From Sphingobacterium sp. SGG-5 (GTDB lineage: Bacteria; Bacteroidota; Bacteroidia; Sphingobacteriales; Sphingobacteriaceae): a stretch of 64,000 bases of DNA. Shown piece by piece: positions 1 to 9,289 of the stretch (positions are counted from its first letter, which is position 1; each line of letters begins with the position of its first letter). The notes below the pieces were generated by a model that had not been told where the DNA came from, did not search any database, and worked only from the letters and a program-made list of their open reading frames with translations. The translations under genes were made by a program, and so were the position numbers. Location of the stretch: the NCBI RefSeq assembly GCF_011043525.1, contig NZ_JAAKGO010000001.1, forward strand, positions 186,001-250,000, written 5' to 3'.

Positions 1-497
1 GAAGGGGCATCCAGCACCTCGCCGTCACCGATTACATCAAAGCCGTAAAACACCGAATATCCCCGGGCATATCCTGCATTCATGTGGTTTATTTTAAATA
101 ATTCAACCTCATGTTCTCCTCCCCCCAGGTTGCTGGCTAATGTGTACTGTCGCTTTGTTTTATCAAGCTTGAGCTTACCACGTGGACTTCCGTCGATAAT
201 AATCTGAAAATAATTGTCATTGTTGGAACTAAAATCCCGCAGGATCGCCTTTACGCCTGTTCCGGAAAATTTCATCCGTACCGCCGTTCCAGGCCAATAC
301 AGATAAGCTCCATCCTGCGATTTGAGGTCTACCCGACCTTCATATTGCACATTGACATCATTATAAGGAGCAGTTAGATTGTTTGTTTCATCCCCTTTTT
401 TATCCTCTGCGGAACCGCCTTCCTTAGCACAGGCAACGGAAAAAACCGTAAAAACTACATATAATACGCCTTTGAATATTACTTTTATTTTATCCAT
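1..497 (-). CDS. Lipoprotein, carbohydrate esterase 2 N-terminal-like domain (partial)
   Basis: The gene reads leftward out of the window, so only about 165 codons are seen. It starts at ATG 497 behind an AAAGAAGGA ribosome-binding site. Residues 1-20 form a lipoprotein signal ending VFSVACAKE, which puts the product on the cell envelope. The next stretch (VQYEGRVDL, YLYWPGTAVRMKFSGTGV, NYFQIIIDG, GGEHEVELFK) is the beta-sandwich pattern I associate with the N-terminal domain of CE2 acetyl esterases; a GDSL-type esterase domain would be expected off the window. It is the last visible gene of the sigma/FecR/SusCD locus and probably acts on an acetylated glycan. The fold call rests on pattern recognition and the catalytic residues are not visible. 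Confidence 0.68.
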   Translation of the reverse strand, partial: MDKIKVIFKGVLYVVFTVFSVACAKEGGSAEDKKGDETNNLTAPYNDVNVQYEGRVDLKSQDGAYLYWPGTAVRMKFSGTGVKAILRDFSSNNDNYFQIIIDGSPRGKLKLDKTKRQYTLASNLGGGEHEVELFKINHMNAGYARGYSVFYGFDVIGDGEVLDAP

Positions 498-510
498 TCC
501 TTCTTTATTT

Positions 511-562
511 AAAAAGGGTGTCTCCTACATTTATCTGGGACAAACACATGAGACACCCTTAA
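511..562 (-). terminator. Intrinsic-terminator-like hairpin
   Basis: Perfect 11-bp inverted repeat AAGGGTGTCTC (514-524) / GAGACACCCTT (550-560) with a 25-nt loop. On the minus strand the stem is followed by TTTTTAAAT. It lies between the DUF5689 gene and the esterase gene, so it may end or attenuate the SusCD transcript before the esterase. Confidence 0.6.
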
Positions 563-580
563 AAATTGTTTTTTAAATTA

Positions 581-2578
581 TCATTTATTATATTTTATCG
601 AGAAATGAGCTAATCGACTTGTTGTTGTTGAGGTGAAAGTACCACCAGTTACCGACGTATTATTGATATTCATCAACCTGATTTTAATATTCGGCTTATT
701 GAGTAACTCGTTAGGCAAACGGTATGTGAACACTTTAAAACCAGCGATAACATCCTGTCCCACATTAGCAGCAATTTGACCGGTGAGCTGATAGGCAGCT
801 ATACGAGTCCAATTGTCACCATCCAGCGAATATTCGACTGCAAAATCCCGTGGGCCACTGGTCGTAGCACTATTAGCTTCAAATTGCAACGAAAGAGAAG
901 AAGTAATTCCCAGTGTAGATACATTATCCATTATCCAATACCTTCCCGGTCCCCACGAGTTTACATTATAACAAGACTTGCTCACTGCAGTACCAGACCC
1001 TGAAACATCACCTCTATACTTATCAATGAGATATATTCCGTTTAATGTGTTACCCGAATAAAAACCTGTTCCCTCGTCCTTCTGTAGTGTAGCACTTGCA
1101 GGCCCTGTCGTAGCTGGCAAGTTGGGGGTTCCGTTTGGAAATCCAGTTGTTGGAGGAAGTTCCCACTCTACCAATATTTCCGAAAACCCATTTGCCCGAT
1201 TTGGATTGATGGCAATATCCGACTCTTCAAGGTGACGAATAGAGTATTGGCCCAAATCACCATAAGCACTATCCATTATTTTAACCACTACGCCCGTAAT
1301 GGTACCCGACCCTTTGGGAACAGCGTTTCGTCGATAAGTGACCTCTCTGTTCGTAATCAGATACATATTATCGCCATCTATGTCTGTTATAGGAGCCGGA
1401 TAATGCTTAGTCGCATAATCCGAATAAGCTTCTACTCTAGGTTCACCAGCGTAATACTCATGAATATTAGTATATGCACCGTGTGGCATAGCAAATTCTA
1501 CATCCTTTAGGGTTACAACTGATAATAGATGTGCATCTGTCAGTTCACTAATATGCATGGTTGGTGGCGTGAAACCTACGTTTGCCGTACGCTCCAATAT
1601 GTTTGCGGCACTAATACCCCGAATCACCCGATACTGAACACCACAGTCTTCAAATGTTTCTATTTGAGCACCATCCAAAAGCAAATGAACCTTATCGTAT
1701 TTATCGAATGTCAGATTTTCAATACCTTCAAATGCTATGGCCGAACTGTTACCGTTCTGAATGATATACGTATTTTTCTTAAAGTTATCCGAAGTTCCCG
1801 TAGAAACGATATTCCCTATAATAGATATATTTTCAACGATTTCACCCAATGGCAGCCCTTTGACATAACTAAATTCCACTGTTTCAGATGGTGGCTCGTT
1901 CCCACTCGCCATTTGTGTAATGGTTATTTTATCCCACACATCCAAATCCTGTCCTGATATATCTTCATAGGATAGTATAATCGTAGCTACTCTCTCCTCC
2001 GCCAAACTGTTCAGTGTTGTTTGGAATTTAAGCGTTCCATCTTCAACATTTACACCGACTACCCAATTCTCTGCTTCCTCTTCGTACAGAATTTCGGCAC
2101 GAATTGCTCCAGCCGGAATATTGGTGTTCAGCTGAACCGCATGACTTCGCGGCCGCGATCCAACTTCGAGTTCATTCTGCCCAATTTCGATAAATGGATC
2201 GGTCGCCAATTGTGTGAGTACAATTTTTTGATATGTACCATCTTTTGTGGTGACGACAAAAAACTCAACTGTCCGCGATTCAACCGCATCATTTTCATCA
2301 CACGATAAGCGTAGTTGCCCGTCGCCTTCTCCTGCAGTATTTTCTACATGCAACCAAGAGACATCTATTTTGCCGACTTTCCACGAAGCATTGGAGGTGA
2401 TATCAAGAGAAACGGCACCACCAGCAGCAAGGACCGTAGGGTCTAAGTTACTAACCTCTAGTGTTTCTGCGACTTCCAGCTCTTTACTACATCCCCATAT
2501 GGTCAGAAGCAAGAGGAACATAGATGCTACCGGATACATAGCCGATAACATCTGTTTAGCATATTTTTTATATAACAT
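581..2578 (-). CDS. BACON and DUF5689 domain lipoprotein
   Basis: A 665-residue secreted lipoprotein. The N-terminus is a signal peptide ending TIWGC (lipobox). Residues about 40-130 look like a BACON domain (LAAGGAVSLDITSNASWKV, SRTVEFFVVTT, KIVLTQ), a Bacteroidota beta-sandwich linked to glycan or mucin binding; a related segment seems to follow to about residue 225. Residues about 235-450 match DUF5689 (GEIVENISIIGNIVST, NTYIIQNG, LSVVTLKDVEF), and the last 150 residues form a jelly-roll-like region that usually ends DUF5689 proteins. It lies 22 bp downstream of the EEP lipoprotein in the SusCD operon. DUF5689 and EEP proteins are often neighbours in Bacteroidota SusCD loci. The function is probably surface binding of the locus substrate, but that is inference. 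Confidence 0.8.
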   Translation of the reverse strand: MLYKKYAKQMLSAMYPVASMFLLLLTIWGCSKELEVAETLEVSNLDPTVLAAGGAVSLDITSNASWKVGKIDVSWLHVENTAGEGDGQLRLSCDENDAVESRTVEFFVVTTKDGTYQKIVLTQLATDPFIEIGQNELEVGSRPRSHAVQLNTNIPAGAIRAEILYEEEAENWVVGVNVEDGTLKFQTTLNSLAEERVATIILSYEDISGQDLDVWDKITITQMASGNEPPSETVEFSYVKGLPLGEIVENISIIGNIVSTGTSDNFKKNTYIIQNGNSSAIAFEGIENLTFDKYDKVHLLLDGAQIETFEDCGVQYRVIRGISAANILERTANVGFTPPTMHISELTDAHLLSVVTLKDVEFAMPHGAYTNIHEYYAGEPRVEAYSDYATKHYPAPITDIDGDNMYLITNREVTYRRNAVPKGSGTITGVVVKIMDSAYGDLGQYSIRHLEESDIAINPNRANGFSEILVEWELPPTTGFPNGTPNLPATTGPASATLQKDEGTGFYSGNTLNGIYLIDKYRGDVSGSGTAVSKSCYNVNSWGPGRYWIMDNVSTLGITSSLSLQFEANSATTSGPRDFAVEYSLDGDNWTRIAAYQLTGQIAANVGQDVIAGFKVFTYRLPNELLNKPNIKIRLMNINNTSVTGGTFTSTTTSRLAHFSIKYNK

Positions 2579-2600
2579 GATCAGTCATTGAGTGATTGAT

Positions 2601-3746
2601 TTACTTCTTTATTTCAATATACGTCGGATAGTGGTCGGAAAATTTGTCCGTATAGACCGAGTATAAAATATCCGAAAAGACGACATCATTTTTTATAGTA
2701 TTATTTACAAACATATAATCTAATCGGGCTCCTCTATTGGGGCCATTGACCGCAATTTCCGCTACCGGCCATGTCGCTTTAAAATCGCTATTGCGCAGTG
2801 GGTATGTATCGTAGAAATTATTCTCCTTAACCGTATTGTAAACAGCATGATCTCTATTCCCATAGCTGTACCCCGGCCCATAACTGTCACGGTCAAACGT
2901 GTTGTGCGAATTCAAATCCCCACCCATGATAACCGGAACATTCGTGTATTGCGTCGCATCATTCATGATAATTTCTATTTCATCTTTTCGGTCAATCTGA
3001 TAAATATTCCTTTCATTGTCCAGTTCATAGGGACATAAGTGAATAGAAAATATGCGCATACCAGACGTTTCACCGGTTACATATCCGTGATGTAACACCC
3101 CTGTTTGAACCACCTTCCGGATATTTGTGATGGGTTCTTTGGAGGTGATACCTGTCGGGATACCTGTGGTTTTCGTACGCACAGCATAATCATGCCCAAA
3201 CGTTTTTGCAAATGCTGCAAATGAGGCGTCGGTAAAGTTCGACGTTTCCTGAAACAGGATTATATCGGGATCGTAAGTAGCTACCCAAGCTGCAAAATCC
3301 TGCCGCAGTTTCGTATCATTACTAAGCCCCACTAAGATATTGTAACTCATCACCTTGAGCACATCTTGGTCAGCCAAGGTCACTTGAATAGTATTTTCCT
3401 GTTTCTGCTCTATGTTGAGCGTTACTTTTTTGGAATTGTACCCGGGGGCAACAACCGTTGCATACCCCTCCGTGGTATGTGTCTGATCTTCCAGTTGTAT
3501 CTGGCCCTGTTGATCGGTAAAGCCTTCGCCCACCCGGATATGCAAGGGTGCTAGTTGTCGATAAGACACGACATACGCCCCTTCAATAGGATCTCCGGAC
3601 GCATCCGACACCTGAAATGTCAATAAGGTTTTATCTCCCTTATCCCCTCCCGCAAAAGGGCCCGGATCGAACTCTCCACTGCTTTTACATGACGTAGCCA
3701 TTAGGAACGTAAGGAAGAATAATAGGGTTAAATTTTTTGTTTTCAT
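2601..3746 (-). CDS. Endonuclease/exonuclease/phosphatase (EEP) lipoprotein
   Basis: A 381-residue lipoprotein (signal ending LMATSC). Residues about 40-125 form an Ig-like or carboxypeptidase-regulatory-type sandwich (TFQVSDASGDPIEGAYVVS). Residues about 130-381 are a Mg-dependent EEP catalytic domain. The family motifs are visible: LKVMSYNI (Asn), DIILFQET (metal-binding Glu), SIHLCP, VIMGGDLNSH (Asp/Asn pair) and SDHYPTYIEI (catalytic SDH). EEP enzymes cleave phosphodiesters, so the substrate could be nucleic acid, a phospholipid head group or a sphingomyelin-like lipid. The SusCD context suggests extracellular scavenging of a phosphate-containing polymer or ester, but the choice among these cannot be made here. 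Confidence 0.85.
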   Translation of the reverse strand: MKTKNLTLLFFLTFLMATSCKSSGEFDPGPFAGGDKGDKTLLTFQVSDASGDPIEGAYVVSYRQLAPLHIRVGEGFTDQQGQIQLEDQTHTTEGYATVVAPGYNSKKVTLNIEQKQENTIQVTLADQDVLKVMSYNILVGLSNDTKLRQDFAAWVATYDPDIILFQETSNFTDASFAAFAKTFGHDYAVRTKTTGIPTGITSKEPITNIRKVVQTGVLHHGYVTGETSGMRIFSIHLCPYELDNERNIYQIDRKDEIEIIMNDATQYTNVPVIMGGDLNSHNTFDRDSYGPGYSYGNRDHAVYNTVKENNFYDTYPLRNSDFKATWPVAEIAVNGPNRGARLDYMFVNNTIKNDVVFSDILYSVYTDKFSDHYPTYIEIKK

Positions 3747-3771
3747 CTGTCTAAATTTTTCATTTCTTCAA

Positions 3772-5523
3772 CTAATCTCTTTCAATATCATCCCACCACG
3801 GATTCTGTTCCAACGCTTTGTTTAACGTCAACTCTTCCAACGGTATAGGATACAGGTAATCTTTTCGCTCATCCCAAGTCTTGCTGATATCGGGAAAGTT
3901 AACAATCCGTCCACCGTTCGTGCCGTTCTCCAAAACCAGCTCACCAAGCCGTTGATACTGTCTGCCCGGTACCGGAGTAGGCGCACTACCTTGGTAAATC
4001 ACCAGATCAATCGTACCGTTATGATCCAGATCGTATTCCCCGGCACCCGGAAAATACATCCCATAAAAAGGCTTAGCCAACCGGGCCCCTTCCATCCACC
4101 GCATAAGATCACGGTAACGATGACCTTCTTTGATGAGTTCAATGCGGCGTTCGCGGCGGATCTCGAGTATAACACCTCTGTTCGCTCCACTCTCTACATT
4201 CGGGTATTCGGAAACGAGATAGGGATCCGGATTGGCATTGGCTGCATCGACATTCAGATTGGGCATGTCCACCCGATCGCGCAGCAGCTTGATGCTGCGG
4301 TCAATATCCGGCTGCAGGAGCAACCCGAGTTCGGCCTTGGCCTCCGCAAAGTTCAACAGCACTTCGGCATACCGGAAGATAGGCATATCATTGACATTCC
4401 GACCCGCATCATAACTAGGTGCTAGGACATACTTCACATATTGGTATCCGGTCACACAAGTTGCGAAATCCGGCACAACATCCTGGGTACCTCCGATCCG
4501 ACGGTATCCCGGTGTACGGATCGTCTGCGCCATACGGGGATCCCGGTTTTGGCTTTCTTCATAGAATTGCATCGTCTCATAACCCGGTATATCCGTAAAG
4601 CGGCTTCCGTCCTTCATCAGGTAACTGTCTACGACAGATTTTTGCATGCCTGGCCTACCGAACGAAGCGGAAAGGATATAAAAGTTAGCTGAATGTATCA
4701 AAGGCAGTGCCTCTGTATATTGCCGTGCCAAAATCATTTCCTGCGTGATCGCTTCATCAGCAATAAAGAGCTCCTGATACGCTTTATCGGGGCTACTGGT
4801 ATAGATGCTATATGGACCTTCCATCAACTGCTCTGATGCTTCAACGGCTTCGTGTAAAATATCCTGCCAGTCACCCAGACCGTGGTACTTGCGGAATGTC
4901 CCTTCAAACAGGCACATCCGGGATTTCAAAGCTAATGCCGTCCATTTGGTAATCAATTGGGCACTCTTCTGCTCCTGACAATGCGCAATTGCAAAGTCGA
5001 TATCTTCCAACATCTTGGCAAACACCTCTTTCCGAGAATCGCGTGGTTTGAGGAGCCCTTCATCATCTACACCCAATACCGCATCGTACCAGGGTACATC
5101 ACCAAAACGAACGACTTTATCGAAATAAAAATAAGCCCTGAAAAACCGGGCGATACCGTCGTACAGTAGACGCGCGGACTCATCCTCACACTGATGCGAA
5201 TACGCGAGGTAAAGATTAATCCGACGCAATGTGCTCCAGGACCAGCCCCCTCCACTCCCCGGTGTGATCCGTGAGCCCCGAAATTCATCTGCTAATGTAT
5301 TTCGGGCTTCGTCATCCGCCTGATGGGGGTTATTATAGTGAATAGCGAGCGCATCCGGCAAAAGATCGTAAAATGCATTCGTGTAGTTCTGCAACTCCTG
5401 TGCATTGCGGAAATAGTTTTCCGGGGCCAGCTCGGCCAACGGATAACGCTCCAGATAATCATCGTTGCAGGACAGTAATAAGCCAACCGTACCTATAATT
5501 ATATAATGGAATATCTTTCTCAT
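3772..5523 (-). CDS. SusD/RagB family nutrient-binding lipoprotein
   Basis: Surface lipoprotein partner of the TonB-dependent channel directly upstream. The chosen start at 5523 gives MRKIFHYIIIGTVGLLLSC, a compact lipoprotein signal. An in-frame ATG at 5550, four bases after the susC stop, would add nine residues and lengthen the signal, so it is less likely. Typical SusD features are visible: TPR-like helices in the first third (ENYFRNAQELQNYTNAFYDLL), the segment FRAYFYFDKVVRFGDVPWYD, and the C-terminal VILEIRRERRIELIKEGHRYRDLMRW. Length (about 583 residues) is normal. It binds the substrate at the cell surface and forms the lid of the SusC channel. Confidence 0.95.
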   Translation of the reverse strand: MRKIFHYIIIGTVGLLLSCNDDYLERYPLAELAPENYFRNAQELQNYTNAFYDLLPDALAIHYNNPHQADDEARNTLADEFRGSRITPGSGGGWSWSTLRRINLYLAYSHQCEDESARLLYDGIARFFRAYFYFDKVVRFGDVPWYDAVLGVDDEGLLKPRDSRKEVFAKMLEDIDFAIAHCQEQKSAQLITKWTALALKSRMCLFEGTFRKYHGLGDWQDILHEAVEASEQLMEGPYSIYTSSPDKAYQELFIADEAITQEMILARQYTEALPLIHSANFYILSASFGRPGMQKSVVDSYLMKDGSRFTDIPGYETMQFYEESQNRDPRMAQTIRTPGYRRIGGTQDVVPDFATCVTGYQYVKYVLAPSYDAGRNVNDMPIFRYAEVLLNFAEAKAELGLLLQPDIDRSIKLLRDRVDMPNLNVDAANANPDPYLVSEYPNVESGANRGVILEIRRERRIELIKEGHRYRDLMRWMEGARLAKPFYGMYFPGAGEYDLDHNGTIDLVIYQGSAPTPVPGRQYQRLGELVLENGTNGGRIVNFPDISKTWDERKDYLYPIPLEELTLNKALEQNPWWDDIERD

Positions 5524-5553
5524 TTTTTTATTTTTTAATAAGCTTATCATCGA

Positions 5554-8500
5554 TTAAAAAGTCAATTGTGCGCCAAACGAATAGACTCTTCCCATCGGGT
5601 AACTCCGACCTGTAGGGTCGGACATGACCGACTCCGGATCCATATAATCTGTTTTCAGTTTTGTCCATGTATGCAGATTTTCCCCGCTCACATACAGACG
5701 CAGCCGATTTACCTTGATACGATTCATCCATGTCTGAGGTAGGGTATAACCGATAGTCATATTGCGAAGTTTTAAATATGCCAAGTCCTGCAGATACATA
5801 TCGTTGGCAACCGACAATTCTGCGTTCTGTGCCGTATATCCGCGTAGAAATGGGAAATAAGCATTAGGATTGTCTGGCGACCATACCTTGCTTGGAAAAT
5901 CGATAGGAATAAAGGAATCATATGGTCGAGAATATACAGACCAGAATGCCGCACTATTGGGATCAGGATACCAATGTCTACGACCAATCCCCTGGAAGAA
6001 GACCGTCATGTCTATCCCGCTCCAGCTTCCGCCCAAGGTAAGCCCGTAAGAGTACCGCGGCAGACTGTTCCCAATAATCCGACGATCGCCCGGATCGTCC
6101 AAGGTATTGGCGCCGGAATTGATGATTCCATCTTCATTGAGATCCATGATTTTAATATCGCCCGCCTGCAACATACGAAGCTCAGCGGTAGGCGCCTGCA
6201 CACGGCGCTTATTGATCTGATCCTGGTTGACGATGGAAGCCCAGGCCTGAGCTTCCTCGGTCGTTTTAAAGAAACCATCATAGGTATATCCCCAGATTTC
6301 GCCCCACTGCTTACCAGCATAGTGAGAACCGAGATGTCCGTCAGGATTATCAAACTTGGTTACCCGTGCGACATAATCGGACAATACTCCACGGATATTA
6401 TAAGAAAAGGATTTTCCTGCAAGTTGGAACTTATCGTTCCACCCAAGCGTCAGATCGAAGCCCTTTGTGCGGAGATCAGCCGCATTGATACGCGGTTCAC
6501 TGGCACCGAATACACCGGGCAGTTGCTGGCCGGGACCCAGCATTTTACGTGTGTCGCGGATATAGACATCAGCTTCTACTGAAAGTCGGTTCCGCAACAT
6601 ATTCAGATCCAGTCCGAGATTACTTGTGGTGATACTTTCCCAGGTCAGTGTATTCGCTACAGGTGCCGGAGGATCGGTTACACTCAACCGTTGTCCATCC
6701 ACCAAATAGTCTATCTGACGATCCGTATTCATGGAAGCTATATATTCATAAGTACCTACTTCCTGATTTCCGAGTGATCCGTACGAAGCTCTGATCTTTA
6801 GATTATTCACTATAGGGCGTAATCCATCAAAAAAGGACTCTTCACTCAGACGCCATCCTGCCGAGAATGAGGGGAAGAAACCAAATCGGCTATGTTGTGG
6901 GAATCGTGACGTCCCGTCGTAACGGCCGCTGGCTTCAAAGAGGTACTTTCCAGCAAAGTTATAATTTAGTCGATAAAACCCGCCACGCACCGCCCATTCA
7001 TCGGCACCTCCGCTCAGTTGTTTATTCCCCACGACCAAATCAAAGTCATTCAATGATTCAGACAACAATTTATCACCAATTCCTCCAATACGCTTGTATG
7101 TCCGGTCTTCCTGGTTAAAACCGGCCATCACGCTCAGATGATGATCACCGAAGCTCTTTTCGTAGTTACCAAAAACATTGATAAAGTTCCAAGAATATTT
7201 CGTCATGTTTTCATTGAGCCGATCCAGAGAGAGTGCCCCCAGATTGCTCCGCTCCAAGACGCCGGGAAACTTGGAATAATACTGTGGTGTATAACGGTAT
7301 GAATACTCTGAACGGAACTCCCGGTAGGAGTAGTTAGCCGTCAAGGTCAATCCCGTCATCAGTTTGAATATAGCCTCCGTGGTATTCGTCAATTCCGTGT
7401 GATTATTATATCCTTTCATGGTACCGCTTTCCAAAGCATTGTGCATACCGTAGCCGATAGGATAGCTGTTTATTCCCGAATAACCTGTCAGCGTACCGTC
7501 TGGATTTCGGGGTACATATGCAGGATGATATTGATAAATCGGATCATTACTAACACCGTTATCTACCGTATTGAAATTGGTTCCCAAGCCATGCCAATCG
7601 TACTTTGATTTAAAGAAGTGGGTATTGTTGCTCACCGTCAACCAGTCTTTGAGTTGGCTCTCCACCTTTGCCCGGAGATTATGCCGTCTATACTGATCGG
7701 GATTGATATTGAAAATCCCCTGTTCCTTAGAGGTGGCACCGGTCAGGGAATATCGAGTTTTATCATTTCCACCGGATAGTGTTAGATTGTGCTCTTGTTT
7801 TGGACGCTTATCGTCGTAAAAATAATTAAACCAGTCAAAATTCCCATAATAGCGGTACATGTCCTGCCCGCCGGCATTTTGTTTGACGACGACCCAGGGT
7901 CGATCGGGATTTTCGGTCTTGTCGTTGACACGCGCCCAGAGTTCTTCATAATCTTCCTCGGAATATCGGGTAGTCCCGTAACCCAACGCATTGTACATCG
8001 CTTCATCCGTGATTTTGGCATTCCAGTATCCGGAAGTAATAAAGTCGGTATTTACGGCATGTGTCGTATATCCCGCATTGGCGGTATAGGAAATATTCGT
8101 TTTACCTTCTTTGGCACTTTTAGTCGTCACCAAGATCACCCCAAATGCACCACGCGCACCATATACAGCTGCGGCGGATGCATCTTTTAGCACTGTAATC
8201 GACTCGATATCGTTTACGTTGACACGGTCCAATGTTCCCAAAATACCGTCAATCAGAATCAGTGGTCCTCCCCCATTTATTGAGGTCGTTCCACGTACGT
8301 TTACACTACCGCTTGTGCCCGGTCTTCCCGATCCAAAAGTTACATTGACATTTGGGATTGCTCCCTGCAAGGCTTGTGACACCTGTGTTATAGGGCGCTG
8401 GGCAAAGTCCTCACCAGAAACCTGGCTTACGGCTCCTGTTAGATTCACTTTCTTTTGCGTACCATACCCCACGACGACCGTAATCTCTTCAAGACTGCTA

Positions 8501-9153
8501 AGCATCTCCTTTAAGGTTACATTCACCATTCCAGATGTATCGATCGGTCTTTCTTGAGGGGTAAGTCCAATTCCCGTAAACAGCAGGATATCGTTTGCGG
8601 ACGGGACATTAATCTGATAATCTCCGTTATTGTCTGTTTTCGTGGCTATGTTGGTACCTTTTACCGTGACTGTTATACCCGGGATAGGTTCGCCTTTTTC
8701 ATTCGTTACCTTTCCATGAATAGTTCGCTGTAATGCTTCCGCTGTTTTTATAACCCCTTCGCCTACGCCTCTCTCTTTCTTGGGTCGTATAACAACTGTC
8801 TTTTGATCGACTGTATAGGATAGATTCGGTTGATTTTCGAAAATTTCTACAAGGGCCTCGTCAAGTGGCATGTTTCGCTGATTTAACGTCACAGGCCGTG
8901 CGTTTTCTTTCAACAACCTGGGGTTAAACAGAAAGTCGTAAGACGTCTGTCTGGTGATTTCCTTTAATACATTTTCCAAAGACATACTGTTCGCATTTAA
9001 TGTCAGTCTCTGGGCGCTAAGGTTGTTAGCTTGCAATTGTAGAATCAGAACAAAAAGAGATAATAATACAAGTTGTATTCTCATAATGGTTCTCTTTAAT
9101 GTCATTGCATGTATAGATGATCGCCACGCAATAGCATAGTTATAAAAATTCAT
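5554..9153 (-). CDS. SusC/RagA family TonB-linked outer membrane protein with STN domain
   Basis: A 1199-residue TonB-dependent channel. After the signal (MRIQLVLLSLFVLILQLQA, from residue 24) comes an STN domain at about residues 50-120 (MSLENVLKEITRQTSYDFLF). STN-bearing receptors signal to a FecR/FecI pair, and just such a pair is encoded immediately upstream. A carboxypeptidase-regulatory-like domain (IHGKVTNEKGEPIPGITVTV, about 143-225), the plug (VVGYGTQKKVNLTGAVSQV, then LQGAIPNVNV) and a 22-strand-type barrel ending VYSFGAQLTF follow. It imports the locus substrate using TonB energy. Internal starts at residues 17 and 24 exist; the long basic N-terminus is common in this class, so the longest is kept. 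Confidence 0.95.
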   Translation of the reverse strand: MNFYNYAIAWRSSIHAMTLKRTIMRIQLVLLSLFVLILQLQANNLSAQRLTLNANSMSLENVLKEITRQTSYDFLFNPRLLKENARPVTLNQRNMPLDEALVEIFENQPNLSYTVDQKTVVIRPKKERGVGEGVIKTAEALQRTIHGKVTNEKGEPIPGITVTVKGTNIATKTDNNGDYQINVPSANDILLFTGIGLTPQERPIDTSGMVNVTLKEMLSSLEEITVVVGYGTQKKVNLTGAVSQVSGEDFAQRPITQVSQALQGAIPNVNVTFGSGRPGTSGSVNVRGTTSINGGGPLILIDGILGTLDRVNVNDIESITVLKDASAAAVYGARGAFGVILVTTKSAKEGKTNISYTANAGYTTHAVNTDFITSGYWNAKITDEAMYNALGYGTTRYSEEDYEELWARVNDKTENPDRPWVVVKQNAGGQDMYRYYGNFDWFNYFYDDKRPKQEHNLTLSGGNDKTRYSLTGATSKEQGIFNINPDQYRRHNLRAKVESQLKDWLTVSNNTHFFKSKYDWHGLGTNFNTVDNGVSNDPIYQYHPAYVPRNPDGTLTGYSGINSYPIGYGMHNALESGTMKGYNNHTELTNTTEAIFKLMTGLTLTANYSYREFRSEYSYRYTPQYYSKFPGVLERSNLGALSLDRLNENMTKYSWNFINVFGNYEKSFGDHHLSVMAGFNQEDRTYKRIGGIGDKLLSESLNDFDLVVGNKQLSGGADEWAVRGGFYRLNYNFAGKYLFEASGRYDGTSRFPQHSRFGFFPSFSAGWRLSEESFFDGLRPIVNNLKIRASYGSLGNQEVGTYEYIASMNTDRQIDYLVDGQRLSVTDPPAPVANTLTWESITTSNLGLDLNMLRNRLSVEADVYIRDTRKMLGPGQQLPGVFGASEPRINAADLRTKGFDLTLGWNDKFQLAGKSFSYNIRGVLSDYVARVTKFDNPDGHLGSHYAGKQWGEIWGYTYDGFFKTTEEAQAWASIVNQDQINKRRVQAPTAELRMLQAGDIKIMDLNEDGIINSGANTLDDPGDRRIIGNSLPRYSYGLTLGGSWSGIDMTVFFQGIGRRHWYPDPNSAAFWSVYSRPYDSFIPIDFPSKVWSPDNPNAYFPFLRGYTAQNAELSVANDMYLQDLAYLKLRNMTIGYTLPQTWMNRIKVNRLRLYVSGENLHTWTKLKTDYMDPESVMSDPTGRSYPMGRVYSFGAQLTF

Positions 9154-9232
9154 ATATTTGAATCAATTTAGGGTTAGCAATATATCATATATGTCCTATG
9201 TAAGATGAACTTGTGATTCCCTGATGATTTTT

Positions 9233-9261
9233 ACCGGATTCCGCTGCAATCGGAATCCGGT
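9233..9261. terminator. Strong hairpin between fecR and susC
   Basis: Perfect 11-bp inverted repeat ACCGGATTCCG (9233-9243) / CGGAATCCGGT (9251-9261), loop 7 nt. The T-run (TTTTT) follows only on the plus strand, where no gene ends; the minus-strand transcript of fecR has AAAAATC after the stem. It may be a processing or stabilising stem separating the regulatory genes from the highly expressed susC. Confidence 0.5.
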
Positions 9262-9289
9262 TTTTCATGTCAGGTACATCACCGTGAGT

